A DNA stretch of 64,000 nt from Pardosa pseudoannulata (lineage: Eukaryota; Arthropoda; Arachnida; Araneae; Lycosidae), in the NCBI GenBank assembly GCA_032207245.1, contig CM063509.1, positions 105,593,021 to 105,657,020 on the forward strand, given 5' to 3'. Below are positions 47,539-58,522 of this stretch, in pieces. A program made the translations under genes and the position numbers. Position 1 is the first letter of the stretch, and every line of letters begins with the position of its first letter. The notes beneath the pieces were generated by a model that saw only the letters and a list, made by a program, of their open reading frames with translations, did not search any database and had not been told where the DNA came from.

Positions 47539-48464
47539 CTCTGTCTTTTAGTAAGAAATAAAACATTTTCCTGTTTATATGCTTTCATAATGACGAAAAT
47601 AAATTAGGATCAATTTAACACACTTTTTAAACATGGAATATGACGATCTTAATTTAGAATTCAACATTTATCAAAAAATCTATGTACATAAATTAGTATA
47701 TTTCTAATATGAGATCACAGTTAAAGTCAATAGAAATCTACAGTTAAGGTAAATAACCTTTTCTATTATTTTCTTAATTTTTCTGATTTGATGTGTTTTA
47801 TGATTTACATAAAAAGTTTCAACGTCTGTCTTCTTATTTTTAGAACAATGATTTATAACTAATATCATTTCTTGAAAGACTACTTCAGATTACAAAGAAT
47901 AGAAATTCTCATTTTTTTCCCCTTTAGCAAATTTTTTGTGATTTTTTTTAACTTCAAAATATTTCTAACAATGCATGAATGATTTTGAATTTAGAAAATG
48001 GAAGAAATAGAAAACAGTTCCTTTGGACACTATCATATTACATAACAGCTACTCTTTTACAAAAAGACTCAAAAAACAGCAAGTTTGGCTTTAAGAATAT
48101 CCAGTATGATTTATACATTATTCGATATAACGCTGCGTACCACAAACATAGGGTTACACAACGAGGTGGTTATTCGATAGGGGCATCAGGGTTTAGGGTA
48201 AAGGGACCTTTTTTGGTGGGAGGGGGCTCGAGTAATTTGACACCGTTTGCTTCTGTGACAACAGGGACTATCGAACACAGAGAACCCGGATGCATGGGTG
48301 GGATTTGATAGCTGTTGTTAAATGAGTTTCATAATATCGTTACATTGTTACGACAGTCTGACTGGGTATTTTGAAAGGGACTTGATTCAAAAGACATCAA
48401 AGCTGTCACTTCACCCTTATATTTTATTTTTTTTTTCGGTGTGTTCTATTGATAAGAAATATAT
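47539..48464. other. AT-rich DNA, then a GC-richer patch
   Basis: The 109-codon frame at 47979-48308 covers a GC-richer stretch near 48170-48300 but shows no known domain. Confidence 0.4.
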
Positions 48465-48765
48465 ATATCTATACTATAAATTCAAAACTCCAAAACAAAC
48501 ATTTCGAGTAGCTGTTAGACATGAAACGTTTAGAAAAATTTTTTTAGCACTCGCAGATTTTCGTCTGTAGGTTATATTGTTAATCACGTTTTTTTTTTTT
48601 TTTCATTACATATGTGCCTGTCTATTGAATGAAGCTGAAAAAATAATCACATCGAATCGAAATATTAGATCATAAAGCGTATTACGATTTTCCCTTTTCC
48701 TGAACTTCTTTACATGTGTGGTGTCACTTTGTTTCTAGACATGTCAGAATTGCATTAAATGCTAT

Positions 48766-49400
48766 TTAACACTAGATTTACGGATCGAGCCAATTTGACT
48801 CATTAAAAATTGGATCACTATATATATAAAACTTTAATATCACTTTTCAAAAACATATGTTGGTTTCTAGTTAAGTAATAAAATATATGTAAACTTCCAT
48901 TCCTCTTCCCCACAGACCCCTTCATTTCGCATTATCAAATGTGGTATACCAATTTTCACGGTTGTGAGCCAATTTGACTCATAGAATGTATATGAAAATA
49001 AAGTAATAAATATAGTAATAAATATAATAATAAATATAGTATAAAGTATATAAAGTATAGTATAAAGTAAATATAGAGAAGAAGTCGAGAACACTTCCAT
49101 TCCAATGACAGAAATTCGTTCTACTGACGGAAGAATTGTCAAGTTCAACAATCATGCAAAAGAAACAGATGTAGAAACCATTGTGCTAAATGTAATAGAA
49201 ATGTTTGCGGAAAATGTGTTTCAAAAACAGATTTTATATATAAAAAATGTTATCCTTGAATTTTTTGATAATAAACATTTTATTTAAATTAATTTTGGAA
49301 CTATTTTCTTTGCAAAAAACTTCAATTTTCTTGTATGAGTCAAACTGGCTCATTTCAGTAAAAATAAGTATATTATCAACATCCGTAAATCTAGTGTTAA
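48766..49400 (+). mobile_element. piggyBac-type element with GAGYCAA/TTGRCTC palindrome, CRD remnant, copy 2
   Basis: TTAA lies at 48766-48769 and 49397-49400, with ends TTAACACTAGATTTACGGAT inverted. GAGCCAATTTGACTC starts 17 bp inside the left TTAA; further copies lie near 48967 and 49337. Collinear with 29261-29878 (inverted) and 58447-59955. The CRD lies on the plus strand close to the right end. Confidence 0.92.
49137..49259 (+). pseudogene. piggyBac CRD relic, copy 2
   Basis: The frame reads CQVQQSCKRNRCRNHCAKC, then NRNVCGKCVSKTDF, then IYKKCYP and stop. Relative to the 59675 copy, one ligand Cys is Tyr (IY for IC) and a TGA lies in frame just upstream, separating it from the ATG at 49105. 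The longer open frame there (49105-49287) runs in a different phase and is a shadow. Confidence 0.8.
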
Positions 49401-50399
49401 AATAAAACTTTTTAAATAGCATTTAATGTAATTCTGAAATGTCTAGAAGCAAAGTGACACCACACATTTAAAGAAGTTCAGGAAAAGGGGAAATAGTGAT
49501 ACACTTTATGATTTCATTCATCTAATATTTCGATACGAAGAGATTTTTTCAGCTTCATTCAATAGACAGATACATATGTAATTAAAAAAAAAGAATCGTT
49601 ATTAACAATGTAATCTATTGATGAAAATCTGTTCATGCTAACTAAGATAATTTTTCTAAAGGTTTCATGTCTTACAGGTACTCGAAATGTTTGTTTTGGA
49701 GTTTTGAATTTATAGTATGCCTATATAGAAACAACAACATTCACTAGTTTTATTCCAGTTGAGATAAAACAATTAAAGGCATAAAAATATGCATAAATAG
49801 TTTGTACTGCATTTAAATTCAACAAATTATAAAGCTCCTGAATATATTTTTAAACATTTATCCAAAAGATTGTCTGCATTTCGACTAACAAATATCTTGT
49901 CTGAATGCAGGAGTAGACCGTTTGGCGCCAGCTTCGATGCGATACCCTGCCAAATATAGCATTTGATCAAAGTCATAGGCATTCTCACATGTCGCCCGTA
50001 TTGTGTGAAACATAAAACTCCCCACCAGAAAAAAAAGGAACCCGGTATAAAAACTTTATTTTAACATGAGGGTAAGAACCACTCCAAACCTCCGCAGGGG
50101 AGCTAGACCGCCTGTTGCTTCTTTGTGGTTGGCCCCAAAAGTCTGGCCCATACAAGGCTAATAGTTTATAAGCTTCTTAAACTTCTTTTAAGTGTATGAT
50201 TTAACCAAAAGGCTGCCCTCGGGGTAAAAAGGAAAATTATTTCCTGAAATCTTGAAAAATGTAACATTTTTTTTAGTCGTGATCTCTCCAAATGCTAAAG
50301 TAACAAATTATATTCGATAAGGCCCCTTCACTTGAAAAGTATGTCTGAGGCATAGCATGAAACTCACTTTAAAAAACTTCAGATTGTTAGTGATATAAC

Positions 50400-51080
50400 A
50401 AAAAGTAAAAGAATGATAAAACAGCATTTTATAGCTGAGGTGCATTGCAAACATTCTTTATAGATTGTGTAATAAATATATTCGAGGAAAAATATCACTG
50501 GTAGAGTGACCTTTCACTAAAATATGATCAGTGAAAGTTTTAAATAACAATGATCGTAACACTAAAAAAATTCTATCTATAAAGAAAGTTCAGTTAGATA
50601 TATGTTAGACAGATATATATTACAGCTCTTTAGATTTTAAGATTATTTTAGAATCATTAGGAAGGGTTTAGATTTAAATGCAATCATAAATTGACATATT
50701 CAATGCGTAAAATGTTACTTTAGAAAGGGATTTTAGAGCCGTAAGAAAAAAAGAATAATAAAACAGCATTTTATAGCTCATTCTTTATGGATTGTGCAAT
50801 AATATATTCAAGGAAAAATATCACTGGTAGAGGGATCTTTCACTAAAATATGATCAGTGAAAGTTTTAAATAACAATGATCGTAACACTAAAAAAATTCT
50901 ATAAAAAAAAAAAGTTCAGTTAAATATATATTAGACAGATGTATATTACAGCTCTGTAGATTTTAAGATTATTTTAGAATCATTAGGAAGAGTTTAGATA
51001 TGAATGCAATCGTAAATTAACTTATTCAATGCGTAAAATAATACTGTAGAAAGGGATTTTAGAACTGTTAAAAAAACCAA
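50400..51080 (+). repeat. ~340-bp sub-repeats, 2 copies (unit A)
   Basis: 'gcattttatagctgaggtgc' begins a unit near 50422 and a shortened version near 50766. Each contains 'aaatatcactggtagag', 'gatcagtgaaagttttaaat' and 'taaaatgttactttagaaag'-like blocks. A clean TTAA at 'agttttaaataacaa' in each copy is the empty site for the insertion at 53675. Confidence 0.9.
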
Positions 51081-51181
51081 AAATATATTAAATGTTTTAT
51101 TTTCCTTTTCCTTAGGTTACTCTTGGACTCTAGACTTTAATATTTTAATATTGGAAGAAGATAGTTTTTAACTGTAGTTTT

Positions 51182-51182
51182 T

Positions 51183-51222
<40 letters not shown>

Positions 51223-51246
51223 TATAAATAAATATATATATATATA
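51182..51246. repeat. (TA)n microsatellite
   Basis: About 60 bp of TA with a few interruptions, in a part of unit A where unit B has unique DNA instead. Confidence 0.95.
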
Positions 51247-51255
51247 ATATAAACC

Positions 51256-51345
51256 TTTGATGTTTGTAGCCCTTTGAAATCAGTTTAAAAACTTATTCCA
51301 CGTCTATAATTAGCCCTCGTACAATAAAAAATTGAGCATTTTGGA
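51256..51345 (+). mobile_element. SINE fragment (unit A)
   Basis: 'gatgtttgtagccctttgaa' and 'tctataattagccctcgtac' correspond to the SINE body. It is matched by the longer copy at 54640-54770 in unit B. Confidence 0.65.
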
Positions 51346-51503
51346 TGGATGGAAGAGTGGAATTTATTGGCATTGAATCTCAAATAGAATATATTGCGCC
51401 AAATTGGAATATTTTGGAAGAGACCGAACAAAAATAAATCACCAAGAGAAGTTATGTTTCTTGTTCTTTTGGAGAAATTCCATTTAGTTTACTCTGAATT
51501 ATT

Positions 51504-51853
51504 TTAACACATTGTATGAGGGACACGTACTAGTACGTTTTCTGACGATTGATACTTGAGCGCGGGTCACGTACTATAACCGGCCGTACTTATAGTGCGG
51601 GTTAGTGTAACAACATGGTTTGTTTGTGGGTACAAAATAACGTTATATACAGGAAAATAAGCCGAATATTCTTGTCTACACACATAGATTCTGTAACGTA
51701 AAAATGTTATATATAACATAAATCGAAAAAATTTATATACTACTATTTCTATTTGATTTTTCATATTTACGATACTATTATAAATTTATCCACTAAAAAT
51801 ATATTTTTTGTTTACAAAATCTTATGGTTATTATTTATATATTTCTATTTATA
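51504..51853 (-). mobile_element. ACGTACTAGTACGT-family MITE, truncated at the duplication junction
   Basis: TTAA lies at 51504-51507, followed after 17 bp by ACGTACTAGTACGT. The sequence follows 55423-55760 to about 51850, then switches to 'atccgtaaatctagtgttaa', the right end of the other TTAA family. This is the join between units A and B. Confidence 0.85.
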
Positions 51854-52859
51854 AATATCCGTAAATCTAGTGTTAAAATAAAACTTTTTAAATAGCATTT
51901 AATGTAATTCTGAAATGTCTAGAAACAAAGTGACACCACAGGAAAAGGGAATATTGCGATACGCTTTATGATTTCATTCATCTAATATTTCGATACGAAG
52001 AGATTTTTTCAGCTTCATTCAATAGACAGGCACATATGTAATTTTAAAAAAGCGTTATTAACAATGTAATCTATTGATAAAAATCTGTTCATGCTAACTA
52101 AGATAATTTTTCTAAAGGTTTCATGTCTTACAGGTACTCGAAATGTTTGTTTTGGAGTTTTGAATTTATAGTATGCCTATATAGAAACAACAACATTCAC
52201 TAGTTTTATTCCAGTTGAGATAAAACAATTAAAGGCATAAAAATAGGCATAAACAGTTTGTACTGCATTTAAATTCAACAAATTGTAAAGCTCCTGAACA
52301 TATTTTTAAACATTTATCCCAAAGATTGATCTGCATTTCGACTAACAAATACCTTGCAGAACAGAAGTAGACCGTTTGGCGCCAGCTTCGATGCGATACC
52401 CTGCCAAATATAGCATTTGATCAAAGTCATAGGCATTCTCACATGTCGCCCGTATTGTGTGAAACATAAAACTCCCCACCAGAAAAAAAAAGGAACCCGG
52501 TATAAAAACTTTATTTTAACATGAGGGTAAGAACCACTCCAAACCTCCGCAGGGGAGCTAGACCGCCTGTTGCTTCTTTGTGGTTGGCCCCAAAAGTCTG
52601 GCCCATACAAGGCTAATAGTTTATAAGCTTCTTAAACTTCTTTTAAGTGTATGATTTAACCAAAAGGCTGCCCTCGGGGTAAAAAGGAAAATTATTTCCT
52701 GAAATCTTGAAAAATGTAACATTTTTTTTAGTCGTGATCTCTCCAAATGCTAAAGTAACAAATTATATTCGATAAGGCCCCTTCACTTGAAAAGTATGCC
52801 TGAGGCATAGCATGAAACTCCCTTTAAAAAACTTCAGATTGTTAGTGATATAACAAAAA

Positions 52860-54290
52860 GTAAAAGAATGATAAAACAGCATTTTATAACTGAGGTGCAT
52901 TGCAAACATTCTTTATAGATTGTATAATAAATATATTCGAGGAAAAATATCACTGGTAGAGTGACCTTTCACTAAAATAGGATCAGTGAAAGTTTTAAAT
53001 AACAATGATCATAACAGTAAAAAAATTCTATCTCAAAAAAAAAAGTTCAGTTAAATATATATTAGACAGATACAGCTCTATAGATTTTAAGACTATTTTA
53101 GAATCATAGGAAGGGTTTAGATATAAATGCAATCGTAAAATAACATATTCAATGCGTAAAATGTTACTTTAGAAAGGGATTTTAGAGCTGTAAGAAAAAA
53201 AGAATGATAAAATAGCATTTTATAGCTGAGGTGCATTGCAAACATTCTTTATAGATTGTGCAATAAATATATTCGAGGAAAAATATCACTGGTAGAGTGA
53301 CCTTTCACTAAAATATGATCAGTGAAAGTTTTAAATAACAATGATCGTAACACTAAAAAAATTCTATCCCCCCAAAAAAGTTCAGTTAAATATATATTAG
53401 ACAGATATATATTACAGCTCTATAGATTTTAAGACTATTTTAGAATCATTAGGAAGGGGTTTAGATATGAATGCAATCGTAAATTAACATATTGATTGCG
53501 TAAAATGTTACTTTAGAAAGGGATTTTAGAGCTGTAAGAAAAAAAGAATGATAAAATAGCATTTTATAGCTGAGGTGCATTGCAAACATTCTTTATAGAT
53601 TGTATAATAAATATATTCGAGGAAAAATATCACTGGTAGAGTGACCTTTCACTAAAATAGGATCAGTGAAAGTTTTAACACATTCGCTGCCGATCACGCG
53701 CCAGCGCGTGATCAACATATAGGAAAATGCATATATGACGTCAGGTTCGGCAGCGAATGTGTTAAATAACAATGATCGTAACACTAAAAAAATTCTATCC
53801 AAAAAAAAAAGTTCAGTTAGATATATATTACAGCTCTATAGATTTTAAGACTATTTTAGAATCATTAGGAAGGGGTTTAGATATGAATGCAATCGTAAAT
53901 TAACATATTCAATGCGTAAAATGTTACTTTAGAAAGGAATTTTAGAGCTGTAAGAAAAAAAAAAGAATGATAAAACAGCATTTTATAGTTGAGGTGCATT
54001 GCAAACATTCTTTGTGGATTGGGCAATTATATATTCGAGAAAAAATATCACTGGTAGAGTGACCCTTCACTAAAATATGATTAGTGAAATTTTTAAATAA
54101 CAATGATCGTAACACTAAAAAAATTCTATCCAAAAAAAAAAGTTCAGTTAGATATATTTTAGATAGATATATTATAGCTCTATAGATTTTAAGATTATTT
54201 TAGAGTCATTAGAAAAGGTTTAGATATGAATGCAATCGTAAATTAACGTATTCAATACGTAAAATGTTACTTTAGAAAGGGATTTTAGAT
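52860..54290 (+). repeat. ~340-bp sub-repeats, 4 copies (unit B)
   Basis: Units begin near 52880, 53213, 53562 and 53979. Steps are 333, 349 and 417 bp; the last is long because of the MITE at 53675. Open frames at 53593-53802 and 53942-54133 (minus) are repeat-derived and not credible genes. Confidence 0.92.
53675..53765. mobile_element. Miniature piggyBac-type MITE, 83 bp between TTAA copies
   Basis: The ends are perfect inverted repeats: TTAACACATTCGCTGCCGA and TCGGCAGCGAATGTGTTAA. A central palindrome with arms GATCACGCGC and GCGCGTGATC lies at 53692-53713, 13 bp inside the left TTAA. TGACGTCA is also present near the right end. Five sibling sub-repeats nearby retain the uninterrupted TTAA (for example 53335), so the insertion is proved by empty sites. 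Confidence 0.96.
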
Positions 54291-54639
54291 CTGTAAAAAA
54301 AACCCAAAAATATATTAAATAAATATTTTATTTTCCTTTTTTTAGGTTATTCTTGGGCTCTAGACTTTAATACTGACGGAGGATAATTTGTTACTTATGT
54401 AACTAACAGATTTTAAAATTTTACAGAATTAGATTAGTAGATTAATTTTTCTTTGTCTTCGATAAATAGCTATAAAACTTGTATTATAAGACAAAACATT
54501 GATATTAAGTGCAATCATTCTTTGTGTAAGTATTCAAATAATTTTTTATATCATGCGATGATTCTTTAAAGTAAATTTAATTTGCCTGTTTAATTTGTAA
54601 ATTGTTATAAACACTATTTTATTAAAAAATAAAACCTTT

Positions 54640-54770
54640 TGGTACCGAAGTTTGCTACTTCGAACCAAACTGTTAGCGTTGATGTTAGTAGCCGTATGAA
54701 ATCAGTTTAAAAACTTATCCCAGGTCTATAATTAGTCCTCGTGCAACAAAAAATTGAGTACTTTGAATGG
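54640..54770 (+). mobile_element. SINE, degraded (unit B)
   Basis: 'ttggtaccgaagtttgctac' is the head and 'ttgatgttagtagccgtatg' the body. The unit A counterpart at 51256 lacks the head. Confidence 0.7.
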
Positions 54771-54930
54771 ATGAGTTAAAATTATTGCTACTGAATCCTA
54801 AATGAAATATATTGTGCCTAATTGGAGTATTTTGGAAGAGACCGAACAAAAATAAATAGCTATGAGAAGTTGTGTTATTGGTTTTTTTGGAGAAATTACA
54901 TTTAGTTTACTATGAATTATTTTTACTCAT

Positions 54931-55045
54931 TGTATGCGGGATACGTACTAGTACGTTTTATGACAATTGATACTTGAGTGAGGGGTCACATACAAGTACG
55001 GGTTAGTGTAACAACATGGTTTGTTTGTGGGTACAAAAATAATGG
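54931..55045 (-). mobile_element. ACGTACTAGTACGT-family MITE, truncated (unit B)
   Basis: It begins where TTAA has become TTAC ('tttttactcattgtatgcgg'), continues through 'acgtactagtacg' and stops at 'aataatggtatg'. It is the counterpart of 51504. Confidence 0.75.
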
Positions 55046-55104
55046 TATGTAGGAAGCAAAAAAGGAGAAACTGACAAAAATTAAACATATTTCTAAAATG
55101 AGAA

Positions 55105-55402
55105 AAAAAAATCTGAACGTTACGGTCTACTGTGTATTAGTACACGAGGGCAAATGAGATCGGGATCTGTGGCTTAAAGCCTATTCCAAGCATCTATGGC
55201 AGTAGTGGAAGTCGAACCCACTATCATTCATACCGAAAAGCAGCGCTCTATCTATTCGGCCATCTGGTTTGATTTGGAGCATTATGGTCTGCTATTTTGT
55301 ATCCAAGGGCTAATGAGACCGGGATTTCTTGCTTAAAGATGATTACGAACAACCATTGCAGTAGTGGAATTCTAAACAAGGAACTTCTGTATCGAAGACG
55401 AG
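55105..55402 (-). mobile_element. Two head-to-tail SINE copies, inverted twin of 32726-33010
   Basis: Minus-strand copies at about 55105-55262 and 55263-55402 share the same truncations and the same distinctive 'gatggccgaatagatagagc' head as 32726-33010. They join the TTAA element at 55423 through the same 'aagaacatat' linker. Confidence 0.85.
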
Positions 55403-55422
55403 ACAGTAAAATATATGTTCTT

Positions 55423-55907
55423 TTAACACATCGTATGCAGGACACGTACTAGTACGTTTTCTCACGATTGATACTTGAGCGCGGGTCACGTACTAGTACG
55501 GGTTAGTGTTACAACATGGTTTGTTTGTGGGTACAAAAATAGCGGTATATACAGGAAAATGAAACCGAATGTTCTTGTCTACACACATATTCTGGAAAGT
55601 AAAAATGTTTATATATATAACATAATTCGAAAAAATTAAAATTATATACTACTATTTCTATTTGATTTTTCATATTTACGATACTATTATAAATTTATCC
55701 ACTAAAAAAATATTTTTTGTCTACAAAATCTTATGCTTGTTATTTATATATTTCTATTTATATATTAGTTTTTATATTTCAATATAAAATACGAAAACTA
55801 AATCATTTTCGATCTATTGAGATTTAACTGAATAACTAAATTTACGAGCAAAACGCCCGCTCCCGGTACAATTCCGCTGCGAAATGTACCCGCACACAAT
55901 GTGTTAA
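55423..55907 (-). mobile_element. ACGTACTAGTACGT-family MITE, full copy, minus
   Basis: TTAA lies at 55423-55426 and 55904-55907 (485 bp). ACGTACTAGTACGT starts 17 bp inside the left TTAA and recurs near 55487. The GGTACA...TGTACC palindrome is near the right end. It is collinear with 45844-46330. Confidence 0.94.
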
Positions 55908-56952
55908 TAATTATGCAATTTTTCTTTATCTAGTTACCTTGCGAATAATTTACACTAATTTTATCAAAGATTCATTTTTTGGGTGGTTGTTTATCATCAT
56001 CATCATGATTTATTTATTATTATTTTTTGCTTTGCTGTACTATCATAATATCCAAGCATTTTAAGTACTAAGTAGATTAAACATTGTTCTTAACAGAAAG
56101 CAAGAATATCGCAATGTGACCCCTCTTATAAAAAGTGAAAAAAAAATGTGGAAATTTTGGGACTAGTTTTTATCTTTTGTTGCAATACTTTAAAAAAGTA
56201 AAAGAAATAAAGATTCAGTCCACATGGTTTGATGGCATTTATGTCTACATCTAGGATTCTTCACGAAGTTACCAATATAGCCGTATGTTGTGCAATCTTT
56301 GAAAAGAATTCTGGAAATTCTAGTATTATTAAAGGTTAAAAGCTTGCCACTTAAAAATCTATATAAAATATAGAAGCATCGGATCCCTCAGCAGTCATTT
56401 TTTATCGCATTTCTTTGGAGAAAAATTGTTTTCTTTTCTAGCAGATATAGAAACTTTTTCAGACAATGAAAACCATATTCTTCCTACTTTAAAGTAAAGT
56501 ATCCTGAGTCATAAATACGAAAGATTCAACTTGAAAACGGAATTCTGGGATTCAAGATTTCTAAAGATAATAAAATCTTATGCTGCTATTCATTTTAAGA
56601 TATCAGTTGAAATTTTTTTCAAAAAGAGCCTGAGGTTGCCCAAATCTTGTCCTAAATAAATGCAAAGTTTATGTTTTGTCAAGAGTTCTTGAGATGAGCC
56701 TACTTTAGAGCACAGATCATCTTTTCCTCTGATACTCCAATAGCGAACATACTTGAATTCGTGGAAGGGAGGAAAATTTGGGGAAAGAGAATTTTTCTAT
56801 TGGCTTACGGTGTAAAACTTCATGTTGTACACCATCTTAGGGAGTTGAACATAAATGTTGCTTAGAAAATTACTCTTTATATTATTTAGGACAAATAAAA
56901 TGGGAAAACAAATAAGTACCGTATTTATAAATAATCTTAAGGAAATTTTTGA
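55908..56952. other. Sequence of ordinary complexity, no feature recognised
   Basis: About 1 kb with no gene, repeat match or clear motif. Confidence 0.5.
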
Positions 56953-57478
56953 TTAACGCATTGTATGCGGGTACATTTCGCAGCGGAATTGTACCGGGAG
57001 CGTAATTGTGCGCGTAAATTTAGTTATTCAGTTAAATCTCAATAGATCGAAAATTATTTAATTTTTTAACCAAATTTTCGTATTTATTTTAGTACACTTA
57101 GAAATATATAAACAAATATATATATGTCAGGGCGCAACATTAGCAGAACATGACTTTTACAAACTGTGAGTGGTAACGTGATAGACAGATAAACAAATAT
57201 TATATATAATAATTTAATATAATATATAAATATTATATATAATAATTTAATATAATATATAAATATTATATAAATAATAATATAATATAATATATAAATA
57301 TATTATTATATATAATAAATATTTTTATTTTAGTACACTTAGAAATAAACAAATATATAGACAAATAAACAAATATTATATAATATATAAATATTATATA
57401 AATAATAATATAATATATATATATATATATATATTATATTATTATATGTAATAAATATTTTTATTTTAGTACACTTAG

Positions 57479-57487
57479 AAATATGTA

Positions 57488-57560
<73 letters not shown>
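57479..57560. repeat. (TA)n microsatellite
   Basis: About 70 bp of uninterrupted TA inside the expanded MITE. Confidence 0.97.
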
Positions 57561-57563
<3 letters not shown>

Positions 57564-57820
57564 GTCAGGGCGCAACATTAGCAGAACATGACTTTTACAA
57601 ACTGTGAGTGGCAACGGTTAAGAAGCTCGCGAGACAGCCGTTTGAGATAGACAGAATGATTGATGTACAGCAACGTGTTGGCTTTAAACTGAAATCGAAA
57701 ACGACGATATTAAGTGTTTATGATGTTAAATTTCATGATGATTGTATCTTATCGTTTAATTGTTTTTGTGCTTTGAAATTAAATGTTCCTGTTTTGTGAG
57801 ATGTGTGTGATGTTGTTTTA

Positions 57821-57821
<1 letters not shown>

Positions 57822-57904
<83 letters not shown>
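57822..57904. repeat. Compound microsatellite (CA)n(TA)n
   Basis: About 42 bp of CA followed by about 40 bp of TA. Confidence 0.97.
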
Positions 57905-57910
<6 letters not shown>

Positions 57911-58522
57911 TCAAGGATAAATAAAAAGTTAATTTTAAATCTAAATTGATTTTTTTAATCAACCTTCCCGTTTTGTGGTTCCGCATCGATTGATGTAAAA
58001 ACTGGTTTTTGTCTAAATTTTTCAAGAATCTATGTAGTAGACAAGAACGTTCGGCTTCTTTTTCCTTTATATACCGTTATTTTTGTACCCACAAACAAAC
58101 CATGTTGTTTCACTAACCCGTACTAGTACGTGAGCTCAAGTATTAGTCGTCAGAAAACGTACTAGTACTTGTCCCGCATACAATGTGTTTAAAAAAAACT
58201 TGTATATGATCAAAACTATTTACTTTTAACACTTGAAATGTACGTACTCTACTAAAATATGATTTTATAATAACATCAAATTATTAAAAATTTTGTTATA
58301 TAGAGTACATCTTTTTTATAGCAACATAAATGCTATAGGGAAATAAATTATAACTTTCAGAATAATTAAGACGTAAAGAAACATATGAAATTTAAACTGA
58401 ACTTTTTTTTTATCTTGAAGAAAAATAAAATGTTTATACAAAGTTATTAACACTAGATTATTTACTGACCGAGCCAATTTGACTCATTAAAAATTGGATC
58501 TATATATATATATATATATATA

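Larger units (their letters stand above)
48465..49715. repeat. Large inverted repeat (~290-bp arms) around a TTAA element
   Basis: The left arm, 48465-48765, and the right arm, 49401-49715, are inverted copies: 'aattcaaaactccaaaacaa' against 'ttgttttggagttttgaatt', and 'gtgtcactttgtttctagac' against 'gtctagaagcaaagtgacac'. The arms have diverged by small indels. The spacer between them is exactly the TTAA element at 48766-49400. Confidence 0.85.
49378..55045. repeat. Tandem segmental duplication, units of ~2.5 and ~3.2 kb
   Basis: Unit A (49378-51853) and unit B (51854-55045) are collinear: 'ccgtaaatctagtgttaaaa', 'accgtttggcgccagcttcg', 'aaacctccgcaggggagcta', the ~340-bp sub-repeats, 'actctagactttaat'-type sequence, the SINE fragment, and the start of an ACGTACTAGTACGT element. 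B is longer because it has four sub-repeat units instead of two, plus an 87-bp MITE. The unit A/B join lies inside the TTAA element that begins at 51504. Confidence 0.88.
56953..58192 (+). mobile_element. ACGTACTAGTACGT-family MITE expanded by ~925 bp
   Basis: TTAA lies at 56953-56956 and 58189-58192. The left 145 bp and right 165 bp match 45844-46330. In between, 57100-58024 is foreign or expanded: 'gtcagggcgcaacattagca' occurs at 57128 and 57564, 'tttattttagtacacttaga' three times, plus long TA and CA tracts. The frame at 57608-57799 within it has no known domain. Confidence 0.85.

Noticed and set aside
49105..49287. 60-codon frame starting MTEIRSTDG
   Set aside because: It is out of phase with the CRD from its tenth codon or so; the real CRD frame at 49137-49259 has no start because of an in-frame TGA.
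53593..54133. Two minus-strand frames starting MDRIFLVLRSLLF
   Set aside because: They lie in the ~340-bp sub-repeats and share the start only because the DNA is repeated; no coding signal.
57339..58025. Minus-strand frames of 89-91 codons
   Set aside because: Most of each product is IYIYIY or CVCVCV from dinucleotide repeats.
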